64,000 nucleotides of DNA from F23-B02 sp963629425 (GTDB lineage: Bacteria > Bacillota > Clostridia > Oscillospirales > Oscillospiraceae). Below the pieces are notes generated by a model. That model worked only from the letters and a program-made list of their open reading frames with translations, was not told where the DNA came from and ran no database searches. A program made the translations under genes and the position numbers. Position 1 is the stretch's first letter; every line of letters begins with the position of its first letter. Location: the NCBI GenBank assembly GCA_963629425.1, contig CAVGIU010000001.1, positions 6,461 through 70,460 of the forward strand, in the 5' to 3' direction. Shown piece after piece: positions 59,301-64,000 of this stretch.

Positions 59301-59864
59301 ATAGGCGCGGTTTTGGCCGACGCCGCAGCCGAGAACGAAAAAAAGACCTACCCCGACGGGGCGGTCGTTACTCTTGCCGGAGTCGTTCAATCCAGCCGCA
59401 CACGCACGACGAAGTCGAACACGCTCATGAGCTACATTAATCTTGAGGACGACAGCGGCGCGATGGAGCTTATCGCCTTCCGGCGCGCGCTGGATACCGG
59501 CAGTGTATACATTAAAGACAACGCGCTCATCATTGTGCGCGGACGCATATCCATGCGCGACGAGAAGGAGCCGCAGCTGATGGTCGACAGCATCCGTCCG
59601 ATCACGGATCTCGGCCAAATAAAGCCCGAAAAGGAGCAGATAAGCGACGATTCGCGGCTTTGGGTGAAGCTCCCGAGCGGGGACGATCCGCTTTTAAAGC
59701 GCATCGAGCTCATCCTCACCATGTTCCCCGGCCGGCAGCAGCTTATCATTTACCTTGAGAGCGAAAAGCGCCGCATCGGCGCAAGATGCCTTATCCACCC
59801 CTCCCTCATCGCCGAGCTCAAGGAGCTCTGCGGCGACTCCAATGTCTTTTTAGAGGCGCTTTGA
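56391..59864 (+). CDS. dnaE: DNA polymerase III subunit alpha DnaE
   Basis: The 1157-residue polymerase opens with the PHP domain (FVHLHVHTEYSLLDGDCRI, 3-21). It has the polymerase core PVGPGRGSAAGSVVSY (about 356-371) and PDIDIDFCVNRRGEVIDYV (about 397-415) with the catalytic Asp residues. Then come the helix-hairpin-helix and an OB fold (VVTLAGVVQSSRTRTTKSN, about 985-1003). It is the DnaE1/DnaE3-type replicative or lagging-strand polymerase. The last four codons before TGA (TTA GAG GCG CTT, LEAL) come from the left end of a repeat copy. Confidence 0.95.
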   Translation: MSFVHLHVHTEYSLLDGDCRIEPLIERAKQLGQTALAITDHGVMYGAVAFYKACCAAGIKPIIGCEVYVAPRTRFDREHGIDSEYTHLILLCKNEEGYKNLCYLVSMAFTEGFYGKPRIDWALLHEHSKGLICLSGCVAGAIPRMINAGNYEGAKKKAIELRELFGKDGFYLEIQDHGLDAEKRAAEGLLKIHRETGIPLAVTNDAHYVEKSDAYYQDVLMCVQMQKTISDPSRMKFETNEFYLKDEAEMRSLFPEYPEAADNTVKIAEMCSYDFEFGKYKLPRFKLPEGESDSFEYLQKLCNEGLRRRYPNDDGSVRKQLDYELQMIKKMGFVDYFLIVSDFIAYAKGQKIPVGPGRGSAAGSVVSYTLNITDVDPIKYSLYFERFLNPERVSMPDIDIDFCVNRRGEVIDYVNRKYGNDHVAQIVTFGTMAARAAVRDVARVLDIGYGEADAVAKAIPMGPNMTIKEALRVSKPLRDMYESDEMLRRLIDVAQALEGMPRHASMHAAGVVITDKPVYEYVPLSKNDESVVTQYQMTTLEELGLLKMDFLGLRNLTVLEDAAKLVRLTEPDFAVETIPDGDEEVFKMLSEGHTSGVFQLESTGMTGVCTGLKPKSIEDITAVIALYRPGPMDSIPRFIECSAHPDKISYKHPLLRPILEVTYGCIVYQEQVIEIFRRLAGFSLGQADMIRRAMSKKKHKVIDAERVAFVHGDAERGIDGAVRRGIPEATANSIYDEILDFASYAFNKAHAVSYAIVSYRTAYMKRHYPRQYMAALLSSVLDNSPKIAEYIAECREMGIKLLPPDVNESYADFSVSGNDIRFGLVAIKSIGRGFINELITRREEDGPFRSLEDFCRRMAGKELNRRAVENLIRAGAFDSTGFKRKALLRVAGVMIDGIQQESRNNVEGQLNLFGEPDFEEAGAISIKIPEVEEYTRAELLAMEKETAGLYLSGHPMDEYRTAVRRAGIVPIGAVLADAAAENEKKTYPDGAVVTLAGVVQSSRTRTTKSNTLMSYINLEDDSGAMELIAFRRALDTGSVYIKDNALIIVRGRISMRDEKEPQLMVDSIRPITDLGQIKPEKEQISDDSRLWVKLPSGDDPLLKRIELILTMFPGRQQLIIYLESEKRRIGARCLIHPSLIAELKELCGDSNVFLEAL

Positions 59865-59985
59865 GGCTGCACCGATACATATATATTGCAGGTGCCCGGT
59901 GTCGAGGGCGCGGAGGAAACCGCGGCAAGCAGATAGCCGATAGACGACAGCTATATGTGTGCGCCCTTGCCGCACGGATTTGAAT
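59847..59985. repeat. Intergenic mosaic repeat, copy 10
   Basis: The copy begins inside the end of dnaE at TTTTTAGAGGCGC and continues with CACCGATACATATATATTGC and AGGTGCCCGGTGTCGAGGGC. It then has GATAGACGACAGCTATATGT, as in copies 5 and 13, and runs into the next terminator. Confidence 0.8.
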
Positions 59986-60016
59986 AAAAAGAGAGTGCAG
60001 ACGAAAGATCTACACT
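59986..60016. terminator. Bidirectional intrinsic terminator in the repeat region
   Basis: AAAAAGAGAGTGCAGA pairs with TCTACACTCTCTTTTTT. The same hairpin with minor changes lies at 4166-4204. It ends the hprK-dnaE transcript. Confidence 0.8.
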
Positions 60017-60200
60017 CTCTTTTTTAGAGGCGAATTCACATTACACCTATACAGCTTTTGCGGTATCCCGACCGGAAACCACGGAAAAAACCGCAAAACT
60101 CGCACCGCACTTACGGGAAGCGGCAGTTTTCCGGTTTCCTCCGCATTCTCGATACCGGGCAACCGCAATCACCGTACCCATAGCAGCCTCAATGCGCCTC
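60017..60200. repeat. Intergenic mosaic repeat, copy 11
   Basis: A left end (AGAGGCGAATTCACATTACA, CCTATACAGCTTTTGCGG) and an inverted right end (TTTCCTCCGCATTCTCGATA, CCGGGCAACCGCAATCACCG, ATGCGCCTCCGAAAG) are present. The right end runs into the 3' end of the pseudouridine synthase gene on the opposite strand. Confidence 0.75.
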
Positions 60201-61118
60201 CGAAAGCTTGCTGAGGACGTTTACGAAGTAGTCGGGCAGGTCGGTGGAGATGACGACCTTCTCGCCGGAGCGCGGGTGGATGAATTTAAGCTCGCGCGCG
60301 TGCAGGCACTGGCCGGAGAGCCCCTTGTCGGGCGATGGCGCACCGTAGACAGCGTCGCCGAGCAGCGGGTGGCCGATGTGCGCCATGTGGACGCGGATCT
60401 GATGCGTGCGCCCGGTCTCGAGCCGGCAGCGGACATGCGTGTAACCGCGATAGCGTGCGATGACCTCCCAGTGCGTAACCGCATTGCGCGAGTTCTTCTG
60501 TGTGACAGCCATTTTCTTGCGGTCGCTCGGATGACGGCCTATGGGTGCATCCACCGTGCCCGAAGGCTCGCGCATACCGCCGCGCACGACGGCCTCATAC
60601 ACGCGCGAGAGGCTGCGGTCGGAAAGCTGAGACGACAGCGCAAGGTGGGCAAAATCGTTTTTTGCAACGATCAGGAGCCCCGAGGTGTCCTTGTCTATGC
60701 GGTGCACGATGCCGGGGCGCTTCTCGCCGCCGATGCCGGACAGCGAGTCGCCGCAGTGGAACATCAGGGCGTTGACGAGCGTTCCGTCCGGGTGGCCGGG
60801 CGCGGGGTGCACGACCATACCGCGCGGCTTGTTTACGACCAGCAGGTCGGCATCCTCATACACAATATCCAGCGGAATATTCTGCGGGCGGAGCTCGCAG
60901 TCGGCGGCCTCGGGCATGACGAGCACGACCTCCTCGCCGGGTGCGCATTTGTGGTTTTTCTTCACCGCTTTGCCGCTGACGGTCACAGCGCCGTCGTCAA
61001 TGAGGCGCGCGGCGGCGCTGCGCGTAAGCTCCGGCACACAGCGCGCAAGGAGAGCGTCGATACGTTCGGCGCTCTCCTGTGCTGTTATAGTTATTATGTT
61101 ATCGTCCAAATAATCCAT
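60189..61118 (-). CDS. RluA/RluD-family 23S rRNA pseudouridine synthase
   Basis: The 309-residue protein has an N-terminal S4 RNA-binding domain (RIDALLARCVPELTRSAAARLIDDGAVTVSG, about 19-49) and a RluA-type catalytic domain with HRIDKDTSGLLIVAKN (catalytic Asp in the HRLDxxTSG motif), then RTHQIRVHMAHIGHPLLGD. The layout is that of RluD. It isomerises uridines in 23S rRNA. Its ATG overlaps the lspA stop (TAATG), as is common in Firmicutes. Confidence 0.93.
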   Translation of the reverse strand: MDYLDDNIITITAQESAERIDALLARCVPELTRSAAARLIDDGAVTVSGKAVKKNHKCAPGEEVVLVMPEAADCELRPQNIPLDIVYEDADLLVVNKPRGMVVHPAPGHPDGTLVNALMFHCGDSLSGIGGEKRPGIVHRIDKDTSGLLIVAKNDFAHLALSSQLSDRSLSRVYEAVVRGGMREPSGTVDAPIGRHPSDRKKMAVTQKNSRNAVTHWEVIARYRGYTHVRCRLETGRTHQIRVHMAHIGHPLLGDAVYGAPSPDKGLSGQCLHARELKFIHPRSGEKVVISTDLPDYFVNVLSKLSEAH

Positions 61119-61882
61119 TACAGATCCTTAAACTCGGCGAGAATGTCCTCAACGCTGAACTCTTCACGCTGCGCAGACTCGTCCTTCGGCGCTGCGGCCT
61201 TCTTTTCGGCAGGGCGTGCGGCAGGGCTCGGCGCGGGACCGAAATCATCCCAGAACGCATCGTGAGACGGGGCGGACACAGGCTCGGGCTTTATAGGCTG
61301 CGCCTCCTGCGGCTGCTCGAGAGTGTTGGTGCTTATCCCGAAAATGTCGGCAAAATCGTCGACGGGATCGTCGGCCTGACGCGGCACGGGCCGCACCTTG
61401 ATCGGCTTCTCGTCCTCATCGTCATCATCGTCGCGCGAACCGAAGAAAACGTAGATCACGAACATCAGGCAGGACACGACAAGCACGGCGTCGGCGATAT
61501 TGAACACCGCGAAGTTGACAAACTCAAGCTTGAACATGTCCACAACGTAGCCGAGGAACACTCGGTCGATGCAGTTGCCCAGCGCACCTGTGAGAAACAG
61601 AACCTCGCACCACACGGCAAAGCGCGAGTCGAACACGCGCCGCACGAGCAGCACGGCGATAACGACGACGAACACCGCCGTCACGGCGAGGAAGATCCAG
61701 CGCGCAAAGTCAACATTGTCAAGCAGGCCGAACGCCGCGCCCGAGTTGTGGATATTCACAAGCTTCACGACACCGGGAATAAGCTCCTGCGAGCCGGTCG
61801 ACAGCGTTATATTCACCGTGACCCAATATTTGAGCCACTGATCCGCGATGAGCAGCACCGCGGCAACGATCGCAAAAAGCAT
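61118..61882 (-). CDS. lspA: Lipoprotein signal peptidase LspA with long acidic C-terminal tail
   Basis: The ATG at 61882 follows AAAGGA by 9 bases; upstream ATGs lack a ribosome binding site. The first 150 residues are a complete LspA with four membrane helices, NIHNSGAAFGLLDN, and the catalytic Asp pair in GNCIDRVFLGYVVDM and VFNIADAVLVV. It cleaves prolipoprotein signal peptides after lipidation. A tail of about 100 residues follows (DDDDDEDEKPIKV, Pro/Ala-rich, ending EEFSVEDILAEFKDL). LspA is normally 150-170 residues, so the tail is unusual and probably lies in the cytoplasm. Confidence 0.92.
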   Translation of the reverse strand: MLFAIVAAVLLIADQWLKYWVTVNITLSTGSQELIPGVVKLVNIHNSGAAFGLLDNVDFARWIFLAVTAVFVVVIAVLLVRRVFDSRFAVWCEVLFLTGALGNCIDRVFLGYVVDMFKLEFVNFAVFNIADAVLVVSCLMFVIYVFFGSRDDDDDEDEKPIKVRPVPRQADDPVDDFADIFGISTNTLEQPQEAQPIKPEPVSAPSHDAFWDDFGPAPSPAARPAEKKAAAPKDESAQREEFSVEDILAEFKDL

Positions 61883-61974
61883 GGTCAGGTCCTTTCGGTT
61901 TTCATACCTCATATAGACAAAAGCATATATGCCTGTCAATCAAAGATACGGCATTATCTTATATAATGCACCAA

Positions 61975-62083
61975 AACGCCCCGTTCGTCAAGTATTTCAG
62001 TGGCGCATCTGCACGGTACCGATACATATATTGCAGGTGCCCGGTATCGGCAGAGGCGCTAAAGCGCCGCTGAGAATTCGACT
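61975..62083. repeat. Intergenic mosaic repeat, copy 12
   Basis: The region has ACCGATACATATATTGCAGG and TGCCCGGTATCGGCAGAGG, then GCGCTAAAGCGC and GCTGAGAA, that is, the left core followed by the same GCGC hairpin as the right ends. It lies between two minus-strand genes. Confidence 0.7.
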
Positions 62084-62785
62084 TTAAAACCACTCGGTGG
62101 AGCAGTCGACGCCGGGGACTTCGATGGCGATGTGGCTGAACCAGGAATCCTCCTTCGCGCCGTGCCAATGTTTGACCTCTGCGGGAATGGTTACGACGTC
62201 GCCGGGATGCAGGCTCTGCGGGTCCTTCCCCTCCTCCTGATACCAGCCCTCGCCGTCGACGCAGACGAGGATCTGTCCGCCGCCGGACTTGGCGTGGTGG
62301 ATGTGCCAGTTGTTGCGGCAGCCGGGCTCGAAGGTGACATTTGCGAGAAAGACCGTCTTCGTCGGGTCGGTCAGGGGATTGAGGTAGCTCTTGCCGCTGA
62401 AATACTGCGCATAGGCATCGTTGGGCTTGCCGAGGCCGAACATACCGCCGTGGCTCTCGGCGCAATCGTCGGCGTAGACCTCCTTTGCCATGCGGAAGGC
62501 CGCCCATGCGTTCGGCCAGCCGGCGTAGAACGCAAGGTGCGTGAGTATCTCGGCCATCTCCTCGCGCGTGACGCCGTTAGCGCGGGCGGTGGAGAGGTGA
62601 TATTTGAGCGAGGTGTCGGTTATGCCCTTGCTGATGAGGGCCGTTATTGTCACGATCGAGCGCGTTTTGAGGCTCAGCTTGTCCTCGCGCGACCATACCT
62701 GCCCGAAGAGCACGTCGTCGTTGAGCTCCGCGAACTTCGGAGCGAAATCGTTCAGGGCATCTCTGCCCGCAGTCTGTTTAACCAT
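62084..62785 (-). CDS. Carboxymuconolactone decarboxylase-cupin fusion protein
   Basis: The 233-residue protein has an N-terminal CMD/AhpD-like domain (residues about 10-100). It contains ARANGVTREEMAEILTHLAFYAGWPNAWAAF, with Glu and His in the CMD positions but no CxxC. A C-terminal cupin follows, with HIHHAKSGGGQILVCVDGEGWYQEEG and HPGDVVTIPAEVKHWHG, giving His and Glu metal ligands. Such fusions occur widely in anaerobes and may act on lactones or peroxides; the substrate is unknown. AGGAGG precedes the ATG. It lies 12 bp after the alpha/beta hydrolase gene. Confidence 0.87.
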   Translation of the reverse strand: MVKQTAGRDALNDFAPKFAELNDDVLFGQVWSREDKLSLKTRSIVTITALISKGITDTSLKYHLSTARANGVTREEMAEILTHLAFYAGWPNAWAAFRMAKEVYADDCAESHGGMFGLGKPNDAYAQYFSGKSYLNPLTDPTKTVFLANVTFEPGCRNNWHIHHAKSGGGQILVCVDGEGWYQEEGKDPQSLHPGDVVTIPAEVKHWHGAKEDSWFSHIAIEVPGVDCSTEWF

Positions 62786-62797
62786 TTTGAGTTCCTC

Positions 62798-63751
62798 CTA
62801 TTTTAAATACTCGTCGAAAAATTCCGCGATCTCGTCAAAGGGGATCACATCGAGATTGTCGTAAAGATCGGTGTGCGATGCGCCGGGGATGATGTGCAGG
62901 CGCTTATTGTCACCCTTTAAGAGCTTAAACGCATCCTCGCCCATGTAGCGTGAATGCGCCTTCTCGCCGTGCAGCACCAGCACCGCGCTGCGAATTTCGC
63001 CCGCATATTGCAGGATCGGCGCGTTCATGAAGCTCAGCGATGACGTTGCGTTCCAACCGTCGGTGGAATTGAGCGAGCGCTCGTGATAACCGCGCGGCGT
63101 TTTGTAATAGTCGTGGTAATCGCGCACGAACTGCGGCGCATCCTCGGGCAGGGGGTCGACAACGCCGCCGGCGCGCTTATATGTGCCGCTGCGGAAGTCC
63201 TCGATGCGCTGCGCGTTCAGGGCGCGGCGCTGCTCATATCTGGCCTGCTCGTTGTCGTTGGCGTCGAAATATCCGCGCGAGCGCATGCGCGAGATGTCGT
63301 ACATCGTCGAGGCGACGGTGGCCTTGATGCGCGTGTCGATCGCAGCGGCGTTTATCGCCATGCCGCCCCAGCCGCATATGCCGACTATGCCGATGCGCTC
63401 GGGGTCGACGTTACCCTGCACCGACAGGAAGTCGACAGCGGCCTGAAAATCCTCGGTGTTTATGTCCGGCGACGCGACGTATCGTGGCTCGCCACCGCTT
63501 TCGCCGGTGTAAGACGGGTCGAATGCGATCGTCAGAAAGCCGCGCTCGGCAAGACTCTGCGCGTACAGGCCCGATGCCTGCTCCTTTACAGCGCCGAACG
63601 GCCCGGACACCGCCACCGCGGGCAGCAGTCCCTCGGCGCTCTTCGGCGTGTACATGTCCGCCGCGAGCGTGATGCCGAAGCGGTTGTTAAACTTCACCTT
63701 TCTGTGTTCGACCTTGTCGCTCTTCGGAAAGGTCTTATCCCAATTGTCCAT
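62798..63751 (-). CDS. Alpha/beta hydrolase with putative Cys nucleophile
   Basis: The 317-residue protein has the alpha/beta-hydrolase layout: oxyanion region AVAVSGPFGAVKEQ, nucleophile elbow VGICGWGGMAINAA (about 120-133) and a C-terminal His in PGASHTDLYDN. The elbow residue is Cys where most esterases have Ser, as in dienelactone hydrolases and several related families. The substrate is unknown. It is probably an ester or lactone hydrolase, in line with the downstream CMD-cupin gene. Its start codon is preceded by a hairpin-bridged AGGAGG. Confidence 0.83.
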   Translation of the reverse strand: MDNWDKTFPKSDKVEHRKVKFNNRFGITLAADMYTPKSAEGLLPAVAVSGPFGAVKEQASGLYAQSLAERGFLTIAFDPSYTGESGGEPRYVASPDINTEDFQAAVDFLSVQGNVDPERIGIVGICGWGGMAINAAAIDTRIKATVASTMYDISRMRSRGYFDANDNEQARYEQRRALNAQRIEDFRSGTYKRAGGVVDPLPEDAPQFVRDYHDYYKTPRGYHERSLNSTDGWNATSSLSFMNAPILQYAGEIRSAVLVLHGEKAHSRYMGEDAFKLLKGDNKRLHIIPGASHTDLYDNLDVIPFDEIAEFFDEYLK

Positions 63752-63780
63752 TTTTCAGCAGCGCTTTTGCGCTTCCTCCT
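63752..63780 (-). promoter_or_regulatory. Hairpin-bridged ribosome binding site
   Basis: On the minus strand AGGAGG (63780-63775) is 23 bases from the ATG. An AGCGC-AAAA-GCGCT hairpin (63773-63760) intervenes, so the effective spacing is 9 bases. The tail GCTGAAAA-ATG equals that of the gene at 32161. Confidence 0.6.
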
Positions 63781-64000
63781 TTACATTTATTGCGTCAGCC
63801 CGGTATCGAGACTGCGGTGGAAACCGGGACTGCTTGATATCTATAGGTGTGCGGTGATGCCGCAGATATGATTACACCTCATCCGCCGCCGATGGCGGCA
63901 CCTTCCCCTCAAGGGGAAGGCATTTCAGAGGCGCATTAAGGCACCTACGGATACGCTTATTGCCGGTGCCCGGTATCGAAAGTGCGGGCAAAACCGTGAA
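63752..64000. repeat. Intergenic mosaic repeat, copy 13 (runs to the window end)
   Basis: It holds the bridged ribosome site, ATTTATTGCGTCAGCCCGGT and ATCGAGACTGCGGTGG, then GATATCTATAGGTGTGCGG, and the CACCTCATCC...CCTTCCCCTCAAGGGGAAGGC module (63875-63922). After that comes a second copy of the left end (TTTCAGAGGCGCATTAAGGC, GGTGCCCGGTATCGAAAGTG), cut by the window edge. Confidence 0.8.

Noticed and set aside
57306..59618. 770-codon open frame opposite dnaE
   Set aside because: A shadow frame of dnaE with His/Asp/Val-rich low-complexity translation and no start signals.

Overview
The window looks like chromosome of a GC-rich (roughly 57% by eye), low-copy-gene Firmicute of the class Clostridia, most likely an Oscillospiraceae/Ruminococcaceae-type gut anaerobe. 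Pointers are the block hprK-murB-rapZ-whiA-dnaE, AddAB instead of RecBCD, FeoA/FeoB with a FeoB-associated Cys-rich peptide, DUF3793 beside flavodoxin, paired YhgE/Pip proteins, and Fe-S flavoproteins. The genus call is inference. Two N runs (6024-6033 and 7811-7896) show a draft scaffold or MAG. No rRNA, tRNA, CRISPR array, phage or insertion sequence with a transposase was seen.

Layout. 33-3886: HAD phosphatase, PlsY-like acyltransferase, a PF06541 membrane protein and a ClC channel, separated by copies of a dispersed intergenic repeat. 3887-4712: a gene-free repeat and hairpin cluster. 4713-7724 (-): HypA-like metallochaperone and a large multi-[4Fe-4S] FAD/NAD(P) oxidoreductase. 8196-11895: two good sigma-A promoters, a long structured leader with two mutually exclusive folds, then a YkvI-type transporter and two ketopantoate-reductase paralogues. 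11925-19322: assorted metabolic and envelope genes (cyclodeaminase, NTPase, SGNH lipoprotein, lysoplasmalogenase, lipid kinase behind a 279-bp palindromic element, PAP2, acyl-ACP thioesterase, flavodoxin, DUF3793). 19667-30674: a metal-homeostasis island, with the feoA-feoA-feoB operon, a Cys-rich peptide, a DtxR-like regulator, an ABC exporter pair, an HMA protein, an AraC regulator, DUF6110 and a P-type ATPase all on the minus strand, and a divergent DtxR/MntR regulator with three candidate operators. 31235-33700: secreted hypothetical protein, tRNA and rRNA methyltransferases.

33960-37097 is the most interesting stretch: promoter, a 37-codon leader peptide with a Met/Cys-codon run, a classical attenuator, a second 30-codon ORF, and metQ-metN-metI. 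The MetQ lipoprotein is circularly permuted: its canonical C-terminal half comes first and its canonical N-terminal half last. 37212-42523 is a translationally coupled operon of two YhgE/Pip proteins, a small membrane protein and a CpsB-like protein that has lost its metal-binding HxH. 42593-44797 is a MATE exporter with its MerR regulator and a 19-bp-spacer MerR promoter.

44845-61882 is mostly housekeeping: L31, AddA, AddB, L28, HprK, MurB, RapZ, WhiA, DnaE, an RluD-type pseudouridine synthase and LspA with a long acidic tail. The window closes with a carboxymuconolactone decarboxylase-cupin fusion and an alpha/beta hydrolase.

A mosaic intergenic repeat family with inverted-repeat ends (about 13 copies or fragments) recurs through the window. 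It lies directly against stop and start codons, encodes the last residues of RsmI and DnaE, and in four clear cases places a small hairpin between the Shine-Dalgarno sequence and the start codon, so the effective spacing is normal only if the hairpin folds.
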